This document shows positions 48,416-57,417 of a stretch of 64,000 nt of DNA, piece by piece (positions within the stretch are counted from its first letter, which is position 1; each line of letters starts with the position of its first letter). The notes beneath the pieces are model-generated. The model saw nothing but the letters and a program-made list of their open reading frames with translations, did no database searches and was not told where the DNA came from. Source of the stretch: Frateuria_A sp051900425 (GTDB taxonomy: Bacteria; Pseudomonadota; Gammaproteobacteria; Xanthomonadales; Rhodanobacteraceae); the NCBI RefSeq assembly GCF_051900425.1, contig NZ_JBHZGK010000011.1, positions 33,652 through 97,651 of the forward strand, given 5' to 3'. The translations under genes were made by a program, and so were the position numbers.

Positions 48416-49135
48416 TCAGCCCGCCTGACGCCGGGACATGGCGGCGGCCAGTACACGCCATGCGTGCAGTTCGCCACCGCCGAGATGGAAACGGATGACC
48501 TCGCGCATCAGACGGCGCAGCGCCGCCAGCCCGGCCGCGTCGGGACATTGGTCCATGGCGAGCGCCAGCAGGTCCGCCCCGCGGATTCCCCGCGGCGCGC
48601 CCGCCGGGCAGGTCACCGGGCCATGCTCGACCTGATAGCGATACCAGCCTTCCGGCACCACCGGTTCGCCGCTGTCGGCCTCGCTATCCAGTTGCAACGC
48701 ATAACCGATGGCCGTGAGCAGGTCGCGCTCGAAGCGCCGCAGTTGCCAGGCCAGCATGCCGGGCCCGGCAAGGCGCGGCAGCGTGCGCGCGTAGGCCTCG
48801 AACAGCTCCGGCAGCGGATCCTGGCGGCCGGTCAGTCGCACCACCAGTTCGTTGAGGTAGAGCCCGGCCAGCCCGGCATCGCCGGTCAGCCGAAGCGGTG
48901 CACCGGTCGGTTCGGCCGCGCGCAGGGTGGCCAGTTCGCCGCGCAGCAGCAGGTCAAGCGCCAGCGGCTGGAACGGTTCGAGCTGCGCACGCTGCACCCG
49001 CGCCCGCTCGCGCCGCACGCCGCGCGCGACCACGCCCAGGCGGCCGTGGTCGCGGGTGAGGCATTCGAGCAGCAGCGAGGTCTCCCGGTAGGGCCGCGCA
49101 TGCAGGACGTAGGCGGGCTGCTGGTCGAGGAGCAT
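48416..49135 (-). CDS. recO: DNA repair protein RecO
   Basis: A 239-residue RecO that loads RecA on SSB-coated single-stranded DNA in the RecFOR pathway. The N-terminal OB fold is LDQQPAYVLHARPYRETSLLLECLTRDHGRLGVVARGVR, followed by a helical C-terminal domain. The zinc-binding cysteines of some RecO proteins are not seen as a cluster. It is the last gene of the era-recO end of the rnc operon, 89 bp after era; this order is standard in gammaproteobacteria. Confidence 0.95.
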   Translation of the reverse strand: MLLDQQPAYVLHARPYRETSLLLECLTRDHGRLGVVARGVRRERARVQRAQLEPFQPLALDLLLRGELATLRAAEPTGAPLRLTGDAGLAGLYLNELVVRLTGRQDPLPELFEAYARTLPRLAGPGMLAWQLRRFERDLLTAIGYALQLDSEADSGEPVVPEGWYRYQVEHGPVTCPAGAPRGIRGADLLALAMDQCPDAAGLAALRRLMREVIRFHLGGGELHAWRVLAAAMSRRQAG

Positions 49136-49224
49136 GGGCTAGAGGCGGGAATCGGAGACGGGAAACCGGGATTCGCCAGGCGGCCGGCCAGGATTGCCGA
49201 TGCCCGATCCCCGGCTCCAGGCAT

Positions 49225-50154
49225 TCAATCGGTATATCCCAGCTTCTTCAGCATCGCCTCGTCGTCCACCCAGCCCTCGCGCACCTTGACCCACAGCTTG
49301 AGGAACACCTTGCGCTCGAACAGGCGTTCCATGTGGCGCCGCGCAGCGCTGCCGATGGCCTTGAGCTGGGCCCCGCCCTGCCCGATCACGATCGCCTTCT
49401 GGCCGTCGCGCTCCACCCAGATCACGGCATGGATTTCGGCGACGCCGTCCTCGCGGTCATGAAACTGCTCGATTTCGACCGTGGTGGCGTAGGGCAGCTC
49501 CTGGTCGAGGCGGAGCATGAGCTGCTCGCGCACCATTTCCGCGGCGAGGAAGCGCTCGCTGCGATCGGTGATCTCGTCCTCGCCGAACACCGGCGGGCGT
49601 ACCGGCAGGCGCTCGAGGATCGCGCGCTCCAGTTCCTTCAGACCCTTCTGCTTGAGGGCGCTGACGTAATGGATGTCCTCGAACTGGTGTGTGGCGGTCA
49701 ACTCGGCGACGAAGGGCAGCAGCGCGCCCTTGTCCTTGGCCAGGTCAACCTTGTTCATCGCCAGCAGGCGCGGCACGTTCTGCTCCACCAGCGCGGCGTA
49801 CAGCGCCTCGTCCTCGTCGGTCCAGCGACCAGCCTCGATCAGCTGCACGGCCAGATCCACCTCGGCCATCGCCGTGCGAGCGGCGCGGTTGAGGCTGCGG
49901 TTCATCGCACGCTTGGCGCCCCGGTGCAGGCCGGGCGTATCCACGTACATCACCTGCCCTGCCTCACTGGTGGCGATGCCCAGGATGCGGTGCCGGGTCG
50001 TCTGCGGGCGCGGGCTGACGATCGAAAGGCGAAAACCGATCAGCGCGTTGAGCAGGGTCGATTTGCCCACGTTCGGGCGGCCGACCAGCGCCACCGCGCC
50101 ACAACGATAGTTCTCGTGGGGCAGCTCGCCGGCGGTTTCGGGTGCGTCGTTCAT
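49225..50154 (-). CDS. era: GTPase Era
   Basis: A 309-residue Ras-like GTPase that binds the 3' end of 16S rRNA and helps 30S assembly. The G motifs are GRPNVGKST, TTRHRI, DTPGLHRG and NKVDLAKD; the C-terminal KH domain includes VIWVERDGQKAIVIGQGGAQLKAIGSAARRHMERLF. ATG 50154 is the only suitable start, although no Shine-Dalgarno precedes it; the bases before it read ACCTCCTGCC, which is a ribosome site on the opposite strand. Translation may depend on coupling with rnc, whose stop lies 78 bp upstream. Confidence 0.95.
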   Translation of the reverse strand: MNDAPETAGELPHENYRCGAVALVGRPNVGKSTLLNALIGFRLSIVSPRPQTTRHRILGIATSEAGQVMYVDTPGLHRGAKRAMNRSLNRAARTAMAEVDLAVQLIEAGRWTDEDEALYAALVEQNVPRLLAMNKVDLAKDKGALLPFVAELTATHQFEDIHYVSALKQKGLKELERAILERLPVRPPVFGEDEITDRSERFLAAEMVREQLMLRLDQELPYATTVEIEQFHDREDGVAEIHAVIWVERDGQKAIVIGQGGAQLKAIGSAARRHMERLFERKVFLKLWVKVREGWVDDEAMLKKLGYTD

Positions 50155-50232
50155 GGCAGGAGGTGTTCCGGGGACAGGAGGCAAAGCATGGCGCCGCCGC
50201 GCCAATGGCGCCAGCGACGGGGAAAGAAGGGT

Positions 50233-50892
50233 TCAGGCGGGCGGCAGCGGCTCGGTCAGCTGGCCGAGTACGATCTCGGCCGCGTCCTGCTCGGCGGCGC
50301 GTCGGCTGGGGCCGCTTGCCGCGGCGCGCAGCGGCGCCGGTTCGGCGATGCTGCAGGTGACTTCAAAAACCTTGGCATGGTCTTCGCCATGGCTGCCGGC
50401 GAGCTCGTAGACCGGCAACGGCAGGCCCCGCGCCTGCAGCCATTCCTGCAGGCGCGTCTTGGCGTCCTTGGAGGATTTGGGCAGGTCGGCAACCCGTTGG
50501 GCGAACAGTCCACGTACCGCATCGCGGCAGGCATCGAAGCCGCCGTCGAGATACACCGCCGCGACCAGTGCCTCGAACGCATCGGCCAGGATCGAATCGC
50601 GGCGGAACCCACCGCTCTTCAGTTCGCCCGAACCGAGCTTGAGTCCGTCACCCAGTTCCAGTTCGCGCGCGACCAACGCCAGTGCCTGGCCATTGACCAG
50701 CTGCGCGCGCAGCCGCGAAAGCTCACCCTCGCTGGCGCGGGGATGCGCCTCGAAAAGCATTTCCCCGACCACGGCGCCGAGCAGCGCATCGCCCAGGAAT
50801 TCCATGCGCTCGTTGTTCGGCCGGCCCGCGCTGCGGTGGGTCAACGCGAGCTCGGCGAGCGCGGGGTCCCGGAAGCGGTAGTCCAACTTCAC
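50233..50892 (-). CDS. rnc: Ribonuclease III
   Basis: A 219-residue double-strand-specific RNase that processes rRNA and regulatory RNAs. The catalytic domain has LTHRSAGRPNNERMEFLGDALLGAVVGEMLF with the paired acidic residues, then DSILADAFEALVAAVYLDGGF. The dsRNA-binding domain is residues 145-215 (DAKTRLQEWLQARGLPLPVYE...). It starts with GTG at 50892, only five bases after the DUF4845 stop; the GTG suits the family N-terminus (KLDYRFRDPALAELALTHRS). It lies in the usual lepB-rnc-era series. Confidence 0.96.
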   Translation of the reverse strand: MKLDYRFRDPALAELALTHRSAGRPNNERMEFLGDALLGAVVGEMLFEAHPRASEGELSRLRAQLVNGQALALVARELELGDGLKLGSGELKSGGFRRDSILADAFEALVAAVYLDGGFDACRDAVRGLFAQRVADLPKSSKDAKTRLQEWLQARGLPLPVYELAGSHGEDHAKVFEVTCSIAEPAPLRAAASGPSRRAAEQDAAEIVLGQLTEPLPPA

Positions 50893-50897
50893 TGGTG

Positions 50898-51278
50898 TCA
50901 GAGCGAGGGCACGTTGCCCTGCAGCGGCACGCTCTTTTCGAAGTGCAGCAGGAAGTCGATGTTGTAGACGAACGGCACCTGCTTGTCGTAGGCCACGTGC
51001 AGCTGCGTACCGTTGGTGCGATCGATGGTGATGTCCTGCGGCTGGATGGTGGCGTCGTCCACGTACTGGAAGCCCAGCTTGAACATCAGGTCGCGCCGGA
51101 TCTCGTCCAGCGACTTGCCATCGGAGCCCTCGGTCGAGACCTGCGTCATCGCCTTGGCCACGCCCATGTACTCGGTGTAGGCCGGCACCAGCTTCATGGC
51201 CATGTAGCCGAAGAAGGCCACGACGGCCAGGACGATCAGGAACCCGATCAGGGTGATACCCGCTTGCTTGCTCTTCAT
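50898..51278 (-). CDS. DUF4845 family membrane-anchored protein
   Basis: A 126-residue protein with one N-terminal helix (GITLIGFLIVLAVVAFFGYMAMKLV, residues 7-31) and a periplasmic domain (PAYTEYMGVAKAMTQVSTEGSDGKSLDEIRRDLMFKLGFQYVDD). The type IV pilin-like start (KQAGITLIGFLIV) is normal for DUF4845, which is regularly found between lepB and rnc. The function is unknown. It is 103 bp downstream of lepB and five bases before rnc. Confidence 0.93.
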   Translation of the reverse strand: MKSKQAGITLIGFLIVLAVVAFFGYMAMKLVPAYTEYMGVAKAMTQVSTEGSDGKSLDEIRRDLMFKLGFQYVDDATIQPQDITIDRTNGTQLHVAYDKQVPFVYNIDFLLHFEKSVPLQGNVPSL

Positions 51279-51381
51279 AGTCCCCTCGCTATGCCGCTGC
51301 GGCGGCTACCTCGTCTGTATTCTGCGCGCCGACCTGGCCTCGGGTCACGGGCGCCGCCAGTGGCGCCCGTCACGTCCTGCG

Positions 51382-52299
51382 TCAGTGGATGATCTTGCCA
51401 ATACGGCCGAAATCGATCCAGCCGTCGTGCGTGCCCTTCCAGCTCAGCCAGATCAGGAACGCCTTGCCGGCCAGGTTCTGCTCCGGCAGGCAGCCCCACC
51501 AGCGGCTGTCGGTGCTGTTGTAGCGGTTGTCGCCCATCACGATATAGCAGCCGGCCGGTACCTTGGCGGGTACCTTCTCGTTGGGGATCGACAGCGGCAC
51601 CGAGTACGCCGGCATGCGGGCAATCATGTGGTCGATGCTGCCCGTGCCCTCCGAACGCGGCAGATGCTCGGTCCAGACCGTGGCGCCGTAGTCGCGCATC
51701 AGCCGCGACTCGTCGCCATTGGGACGGCCCTCGAACGGCCCGGTCAGGTCGGCAGGCACCGGCTTGCCGTTGATGAGCAGCTGGTCGCCGTGTGACTCGA
51801 TGGTGTCGCCCGGCAGGCCGATCACGCGCTTGATCCAGTTCTGGTTCGGCACCGGGGCATGCGGGTCGGAACAGCTGATGTCGCCGCTGCGCACCCATTG
51901 GCCGTTCTCGTCCTGGCACAGATAGCCGGGGAAGCGGAACACGACCACGTCGCCGCGCTTGGGCTCACCCAGGTCCAGGAACTTGTTGTTGAAGGCCGGC
52001 ATGCGCAGGCCGTAGGCGAACTTGTTGACCAGGATGAAGTCACCCACGTCGAGCGTCGGCATCATCGAGCCGGACGGAATCCGGAACGGCTCGGCCACGA
52101 ACGAGCGCAGCACCAGCACCACCAGTACCACCGGAAACAGCGATCGCGCCCAGTCCACCGGCACCGGATCGCGGTACTCCTCGCCGGCCGCGTCGAGGCG
52201 CGCCTTGCGCTTGTTGTACAGGAACAGCCGGTCCAGCCCCCACACCACGCCGAAGAGCACGGTGAGGGCAAGCAGGATGGCGGAAAAATCGAATTCCAT
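51382..52299 (-). CDS. lepB: Signal peptidase I
   Basis: A 305-residue inner-membrane serine protease that removes Sec and Tat signal peptides. Two helices (residues 6-27 and about 53-68) anchor it. The catalytic Ser is Ser78 in IPSGSMMPTL, and the Lys is Lys157 in NWIKRVIGLPGDTIE. Box E (YIVMGDNRYNSTDSRWWG) is near residue 255. The start is fixed by AAGGAGTCC upstream of ATG 52299, although the frame is open above it. It follows lepA by about 100 bp. Confidence 0.96.
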   Translation of the reverse strand: MEFDFSAILLALTVLFGVVWGLDRLFLYNKRKARLDAAGEEYRDPVPVDWARSLFPVVLVVLVLRSFVAEPFRIPSGSMMPTLDVGDFILVNKFAYGLRMPAFNNKFLDLGEPKRGDVVVFRFPGYLCQDENGQWVRSGDISCSDPHAPVPNQNWIKRVIGLPGDTIESHGDQLLINGKPVPADLTGPFEGRPNGDESRLMRDYGATVWTEHLPRSEGTGSIDHMIARMPAYSVPLSIPNEKVPAKVPAGCYIVMGDNRYNSTDSRWWGCLPEQNLAGKAFLIWLSWKGTHDGWIDFGRIGKIIH

Positions 52300-52401
52300 G
52301 CGGGACTCCTTGAAAAGCCGGGAATGGTCGATCGCCAATGGTCAATCGGTGGCACCAGCGCTCCGAATGACGACTTCCGATCCCCGGTTCCCGGCTAAAA
52401 G

Positions 52402-54192
52402 CTATTTATCCACTTTCAGGACGGCAAGGAAGGCTTCCTGCGGAATTTCCACGCGGCCGACCTGTTTCATGCGCTTCTTGCCTTCCTTCTGCTTCTCCAG
52501 AAGCTTCTTCTTGCGGCTGACATCGCCGCCGTAGCACTTGGCCAGGACGTTCTTGCGCAGCGCCTTGACCGTGGAGCGGGCAATGATCTGCGCGCCGATG
52601 GCAGCCTGGATCGCCACGTCGAACTGCTGGCGGGGAATCAGGTCCTTCATGCGCTCGACCAGGTCGCGGCCGCGGCGGTCGGCGTGGCTGCGGTGCACGA
52701 TCAGGCTGAGCGCATCGACGCGGTCGCCATTGATCAGCACGTCCACGCGCACGAACGGGCCGGCCTCGAAACGCTCGTGGTGGTAGTCCATCGAGGCGTA
52801 GCCGCGGGACACCGACTTGAGGCGATCGAAAAAGTCCAGCACCACCTCGGCCAGCGGCATCTCGTAGCTGATCTGGACCTGCGTGGCCATGTACTGGATG
52901 GAGCGCTGCACGCCGCGCTTTTCCTCGCACAGGGTGATGATGTTCCCGATGTAATCGGGCGGCGTAAGAATGTTCGCGACAATGATGGGCTCGCGGATCT
53001 CGTCGATCTGCGGCACCGGCGGCAGTTTCGCCGGGTTGTCCAGATCCATCACCGTGCCGTCGATCTTGAGCACCTCGTAGACCACCGTCGGTGCGGTGGT
53101 GATGAGGTCGAGGTCGTACTCGCGCTCCAGGCGCTCCTGCACGATTTCCATGTGCAGCATGCCGAGGAAGCCGCAGCGGAAACCGAAGCCCATCGCCTCG
53201 GACGATTCGGGCTCGAAGAACAGCGCCGCATCGTTCAGGCGCAGCTTGTCCAGCGCCTCGCGCATCGCCGGATAGTCGTCGGCCGACACCGGAAACAGGC
53301 CGGCGAACACACGCGGCTGCATGGTCTGGAAACCCGGCAGCGGCTTCTCCGCCGGCTTGGCGGCCAGGGTCAGCGTGTCGCCGACCGGCGCGCCGTGCAC
53401 GTCCTTGATCGAGGCGTTGATCCAGCCCACCTCGCCGGCGCCGAGCTTCTCGAGCTTCTTGCGCTTGGGCGTGAACACGCCGACGTCGTCGACCTCGTGC
53501 ACGCGGCCGGTGGACATCACCAGCAGCTTGTCGCCGGGCTTGATCTCGCCCTGCATCACGCGCACCAGCGAGATCACGCCCAGGTAGTTGTCGAACCAGG
53601 AGTCGATGATCAGCGCCTGCAGGCGGTCGGTATCGCGCGGCTTCGGCGGCGGAATGCGGGCGACGATGGCCTCGAGCACTTCGGTGACGTTCTGGCCGGT
53701 CTTGGCGCTGATCGCCACGGCGTCGTCGGCGTCGATGCCGATCACCGCCTCGATCTCGCCCTTGACCTTCTCCGGATCAGCCGTCGGCAGGTCGATCTTG
53801 TTGAGCACCGGCACGACTTCGAGCCCCTGCTCCACTGCGGTGTAGCAGTTGGCCACCGACTGCGCTTCCACGCCCTGGGCCGCGTCGACCACCAGCAGCG
53901 CGCCCTCGCAGGCGGCCAGCGAGCGCGACACCTCGTAGGAGAAGTCGACGTGCCCGGGCGTATCGATGAAGTTGAGCTGGTAGGTCTTGCCGTCGCGCGC
54001 GGTGTAGGGCAGCGACACGGACTGGGCCTTGATCGTGATGCCGCGCTCGCGCTCGATCGGGTTGTTGTCGAGCACCTGCGCTTCCATCTCGCGTTCGCTC
54101 AGGCCACCGCAGAGCTGGATGATGCGGTCGGCGAGCGTCGACTTGCCGTGGTCGATGTGGGCAATGATGGAGAAGTTGCGGATCAGTTCCAT
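52402..54192 (-). CDS. lepA: Elongation factor 4 (LepA)
   Basis: A 596-residue translational GTPase that acts on ribosome back-translocation and initiation. The G domain begins NFSIIAHIDHGKSTLADRI with G1, then RGITIKAQ, DTPGHVDFSYEVSRSLAACEG and NKIDLPTADPEKV. Domains II, III and V follow, and the unique C-terminal domain has AKCYGGDVSRKKKLLEKQKEGKKRMK. The ATG at 54192 (MELIRNFS) is the family start; the upstream open part is intergenic. It is between the mucD-type protease gene and lepB. Confidence 0.97.
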   Translation of the reverse strand: MELIRNFSIIAHIDHGKSTLADRIIQLCGGLSEREMEAQVLDNNPIERERGITIKAQSVSLPYTARDGKTYQLNFIDTPGHVDFSYEVSRSLAACEGALLVVDAAQGVEAQSVANCYTAVEQGLEVVPVLNKIDLPTADPEKVKGEIEAVIGIDADDAVAISAKTGQNVTEVLEAIVARIPPPKPRDTDRLQALIIDSWFDNYLGVISLVRVMQGEIKPGDKLLVMSTGRVHEVDDVGVFTPKRKKLEKLGAGEVGWINASIKDVHGAPVGDTLTLAAKPAEKPLPGFQTMQPRVFAGLFPVSADDYPAMREALDKLRLNDAALFFEPESSEAMGFGFRCGFLGMLHMEIVQERLEREYDLDLITTAPTVVYEVLKIDGTVMDLDNPAKLPPVPQIDEIREPIIVANILTPPDYIGNIITLCEEKRGVQRSIQYMATQVQISYEMPLAEVVLDFFDRLKSVSRGYASMDYHHERFEAGPFVRVDVLINGDRVDALSLIVHRSHADRRGRDLVERMKDLIPRQQFDVAIQAAIGAQIIARSTVKALRKNVLAKCYGGDVSRKKKLLEKQKEGKKRMKQVGRVEIPQEAFLAVLKVDK

Positions 54193-54380
54193 GGAATACG
54201 CTGGTAGGGCTTTCGCGGCCTGCAAGGGCCGCGGACCGCCGGGATGGCGATACGAACCCGGTATTGTCGCATGGAAACGGACACCGCCCACCAGGCCCTC
54301 TCATGCGGCAAAGCCCGCTTGCGAGCGATGCCCTGCCGCCGGCATCGCCCGCATGCGGGCTTCCAAGGTCACGCGCGAGC

Positions 54381-55865
54381 CTACTTGTCCGAGGGCACCG
54401 TCAGGGCGATGAAGCGGGTGTCGTCACCACGGCGCACCAGAAGCAGCACCGTATCGCCCGGTTTGACGTCCTTGGTCGCCGCGCGGAAGGCCGACACGCT
54501 GCCGACGTTCTGCTGGCCCACGCGAAGGACCACATCCCCCGGCTGCAGGCCGGCGCGCGCCGCGACCGGGCCGGTGATGTCGGCGATAAGCACGCCTTCG
54601 CCCTTCTTCAGGTCGAGCTGCTGGCGGGCATCCTGGTCCAGCTCGCGCACACTCAGCCCCAGCGCCGCCGAACCGGACTGCACCGGCGAGCGGTCATTGC
54701 CGCTCGCGCCGGTCTTGTCGTGCGGCGCTTCGCCCACCGTCACCTGGACGGTCTGCTTCTTGCCGTTGCGCAGGATCTCCACCGGTACCTTCGTGCCCGG
54801 CTTGGTCATGCCGACCACCGGCGGCAGGTCGCCGGCGTCCATGATGGGCTGGCCGTTGTAGCCGGTAATGATGTCACCAACCTGGATGCCGGCCTTTTCG
54901 GCGGCGCTACCGTCCTGCACCACGCCCACGATGGCCCCGCGCGGGTTGTCCATGTTGAGCGCCTTGGCGATCTGGCTGTCCACGCCGCGCACCTGCACGC
55001 CGAGCTGGCCCCGGGTGACGTAGCCGTGGTCCTTGATCTGCTGCACGGCGTTCATCGCCACGTCGATCGGGATGGAGAACGACACGCCCAGGTAGCCGCC
55101 GGTGTTGGAATAGATCTGCGAATTGATGCCGACCACCTGGCCCTGCAGGTTGAACAGCGGGCCGCCGGAGTTGCCGCGGTTGATCGGTACGTCGGTCTGG
55201 ATGAACGAGGTATAGGGCTGGTCGCCGCTGCCCAGGTTGCGGCCCACGGCACTGACGATGCCCTGCGTCACGGTGTAGTCCAGCCCGAACGGCGAACCGA
55301 TCGCCAGCACCCACTGGCCCGGCTCGAGCGAACGCGATTCGCCGATCGATACCGCCGGCAGGCCGCTCTGGTCCACCTTGAGCAAGGCGATGTCGTAGCT
55401 CGGGTCGGTGCCCACTACCTTGGCGTTGAGGGTGCGCCGGTCCTGCAGGCGCACGGTGACCGCATCGGCGCCGTCGACCACGTGGTTGTTGGTCAGGATG
55501 TAGCCGTCGCTGGAGATGATGAAACCCGAGCCGAGCGAGGTGTGCTCCTGCTCTTCCGGCGAAGGCATCATCGGCATGCCGAAGAAGCGACGGAACAGTT
55601 CCATCTGCGGATCGTCCGGCATGCCCGCCTGCATGCGCGGCTCGCGGCGCTGGCCGTTGTACTTGGCCTCCACGTGCACCACGGCGGGGGCGTTCTTCTT
55701 AACGATGCCGGTGAAGTCCGGCAGGTTGGCCATCGCCGGCGCGGGCGCGCTCCTGGCTGCAGGCGCGTTGGTCTGTGCAGCCGGCGGTTCGGCCTGGGCG
55801 CAACCGGTCGTCACCAGGCCCATCAGTACGCAGCAGGCCAGGGTACGCAGGGGAATTCGGTTCAT
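54381..55865 (-). CDS. mucD: HtrA-family serine protease (DegP/MucD), possibly a lipoprotein
   Basis: A 494-residue envelope protease/chaperone. The catalytic triad is His128 (TNNHVVDGA), Asp158 (DPSYDIALLKVD) and Ser233 (GNSGGPLF); two PDZ domains follow (about 270-370 and 400-490). The N-terminus has a signal with CCVLMGLVTTGC; Cys22 could be lipidated, though an AQA-E site just after would suit signal peptidase I. The gene is directly after rseA on the same strand, so sigma-E should control it, as in the algU-mucABCD locus. GAGGAG gives a good ribosome site. Confidence 0.94.
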   Translation of the reverse strand: MNRIPLRTLACCVLMGLVTTGCAQAEPPAAQTNAPAARSAPAPAMANLPDFTGIVKKNAPAVVHVEAKYNGQRREPRMQAGMPDDPQMELFRRFFGMPMMPSPEEQEHTSLGSGFIISSDGYILTNNHVVDGADAVTVRLQDRRTLNAKVVGTDPSYDIALLKVDQSGLPAVSIGESRSLEPGQWVLAIGSPFGLDYTVTQGIVSAVGRNLGSGDQPYTSFIQTDVPINRGNSGGPLFNLQGQVVGINSQIYSNTGGYLGVSFSIPIDVAMNAVQQIKDHGYVTRGQLGVQVRGVDSQIAKALNMDNPRGAIVGVVQDGSAAEKAGIQVGDIITGYNGQPIMDAGDLPPVVGMTKPGTKVPVEILRNGKKQTVQVTVGEAPHDKTGASGNDRSPVQSGSAALGLSVRELDQDARQQLDLKKGEGVLIADITGPVAARAGLQPGDVVLRVGQQNVGSVSAFRAATKDVKPGDTVLLLVRRGDDTRFIALTVPSDK

Positions 55866-55908
55866 GGGCTCTCCTCCTTCAGGCAAGAAATAGGGACGCG
55901 ACCGTGCA

Positions 55909-55927
55909 CGGCCCGCAAGGCGGGCCG
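55909..55927 (-). other. Short GC-rich stem-loop between rseA and mucD
   Basis: CGGCCCGC and GCGGGCCG pair perfectly over eight bases around an AAG loop, 50 bases after the rseA stop. No T-run follows on the minus strand. It may stabilise or slightly attenuate the polycistronic mRNA. Confidence 0.35.
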
Positions 55928-55976
55928 GCCGATGGCTAGAGGGAAGACGACCGCGGCGGGGACACGCGGACGCAGG

Positions 55977-56621
55977 TCACTGGGCGCTGGCAGCCGCCTG
56001 GCGCGGATAGCGGGCGCTGGCCGCGCGCTGCGGGTCGATCAGCAAGTAGTAGCCCGGTTCGTCGCTGGGCGCGCGCACCGGCTGCACGCGATAGGGCGAC
56101 AGGCTGCGGGCATAGGGCATCAACTCTGCACCATAGCTCTCCCCGAGCGTGGCGGCAGCCTGCTGGCTGTAACGGGACGCGGTGTCGCCGCTGAGCCAGG
56201 GCGGTACCGCGGCGGGCGCGGCCGGTTCTGCCGGCACCGTGAGCCCGGCGGCCGGCGAGCTCTGGGCCAGACCCGTGGACGCGCGATCCTCGTCCGTCAC
56301 CGGTCGGGCGATCATCAGCGCCGCCACGGCGACGCTGGCGGCAATGGCGCCGCCGGCGGACCAGCGCAGCCAGTGCGGCGCGCGGCGCCCCGCCCTGACG
56401 CCGGATTCCTGCGCGATCGCCTGTTCGACGCGTGCGGCGAACCCGGCCGACGCGAGCGCCGGCAACTGCCGGCGCAGACCGTCGCCCGCCAGGTGGTAGC
56501 GCGTCCAGGTCTGCCTCAGCTCGGCGTCATGCTCGAAACGGCGCAGCAGGAAGCGCAACTCCTCGCGGGCGAGTTCGCCGTCGATGCCGGCCGAAAGGTG
56601 TTCACGTTGGTCTTGCGTCAT
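55977..56621 (-). CDS. rseA: Anti-sigma-E factor RseA/MucA
   Basis: A 214-residue inner-membrane protein that holds sigma-E until regulated proteolysis. The cytoplasmic domain (residues 1-75) begins HLSAGIDGELAREELRFLLRRFEHD; a helix at 85-105 (RWSAGGAIAASVAVAALMI) crosses the membrane, and a periplasmic tail follows. Its start overlaps the rpoE stop in an ATGA, which ties the two proteins' amounts. There is no rseB gene after it; mucD comes next, as in xanthomonads. Confidence 0.93.
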   Translation of the reverse strand: MTQDQREHLSAGIDGELAREELRFLLRRFEHDAELRQTWTRYHLAGDGLRRQLPALASAGFAARVEQAIAQESGVRAGRRAPHWLRWSAGGAIAASVAVAALMIARPVTDEDRASTGLAQSSPAAGLTVPAEPAAPAAVPPWLSGDTASRYSQQAAATLGESYGAELMPYARSLSPYRVQPVRAPSDEPGYYLLIDPQRAASARYPRQAAASAQ

Positions 56622-57214
56622 GTCGGTTGATCCTCGCGGTCCGAGAGCAGTGGCCGCAGTTGCTGATCGATCGCCTCACGCGCACGGAAGATCCGCGAAC
56701 GCACGGTACCGATGGGACAGCCCATCGCCTCGGCGATTTCCTCGTAGCTCAGGCCGTCCACCTCGCGCAGCGTGATGGCGGTCCGCAGCTCCTCTGGCAG
56801 CGCTTGGACAGTGTCGAAGACGGTTTGTTCAATTTCCTGCCTAAGCAGCTCGCGCTCGGGCGTGGCGCCCTCCTGCATCCGCTCGGCGCCGGTCAGGAAA
56901 ACCGCGTCTTCGGCCGCGATGTCGTCCATTGGCGGGCGGCGCCCCATTGCGACTAGATGGTTCTTGGCCGTGTTGACCGCGATCTTGTACATCCAGGTGT
57001 AGAACTGGCTATCGCCGCGGAACGAGCCGATCGCTCGCCAGGCGCGGACGAACGCTTCCTGCGCCACGTCCTCGCACTCGGCGTAGTTGTTGACGTAGCG
57101 GGAGATCAGGCCGATCACCTTGTGCTGGTACTTGCGCACCAGCAGGTCGAAGGCGCGCCGGTCGCCGTTTTGGACACGCTCGACCAGGGCGCTATCCAGT
57201 TCGTTTTCGCCCAT
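56618..57214 (-). CDS. rpoE: RNA polymerase sigma-E factor (RpoE/AlgU)
   Basis: A 198-residue ECF sigma factor for the envelope stress response. Region 2 is VRKYQHKVIGLISRYVNNYAECEDVAQEAFVRAWRAIGSFRGDSQFYTWMYKIAVNTAKNHL; region 4 is LREVDGLSYEEIAEAMGCPIGTVRSRIFRAREAI. Both match AlgU/RpoE closely. It overlaps rseA by four bases. A strong self-type promoter lies 61-87 bases upstream of the ATG, so it is autoregulated. Confidence 0.97.
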   Translation of the reverse strand: MGENELDSALVERVQNGDRRAFDLLVRKYQHKVIGLISRYVNNYAECEDVAQEAFVRAWRAIGSFRGDSQFYTWMYKIAVNTAKNHLVAMGRRPPMDDIAAEDAVFLTGAERMQEGATPERELLRQEIEQTVFDTVQALPEELRTAITLREVDGLSYEEIAEAMGCPIGTVRSRIFRAREAIDQQLRPLLSDREDQPT

Positions 57215-57274
57215 CCGGGCCGTCTCCTTCGATAACCGCTTGGGTGGCGCCAGCCGGATGGTAACGCGCCGGCC

Positions 57275-57301
57275 TCAGACAAGCGGCAGCAGCGCAAGTT
57301 C
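57275..57301 (-). promoter_or_regulatory. Sigma-E-type promoter of rpoE-rseA-mucD
   Basis: On the minus strand GAACTT (57296-57301) and TCTGA (57275-57279) are separated by 16 bases, the spacing and sequence of AlgU/RpoE promoters. It is 61 bases from the rpoE start to the nearer element, leaving a short leader with GAAGGAG before the ATG. Confidence 0.85.
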
Positions 57302-57417
57302 ACACGGGCGTCACGATGGCTGGCCAGTCCAAAAAAAGCCGTCGACGGGCGACGGCACGCATTCAAGATGCGGCGTGGATGTCCCGGATCAAGGGTGCCG
57401 GTTGGGTGGGCTCGGAT

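Noticed and set aside
50155..50205. Upstream TTG start for era
   Set aside because: It would add 17 non-conserved residues and has no ribosome site; ATG 50154 fits the family N-terminus better.
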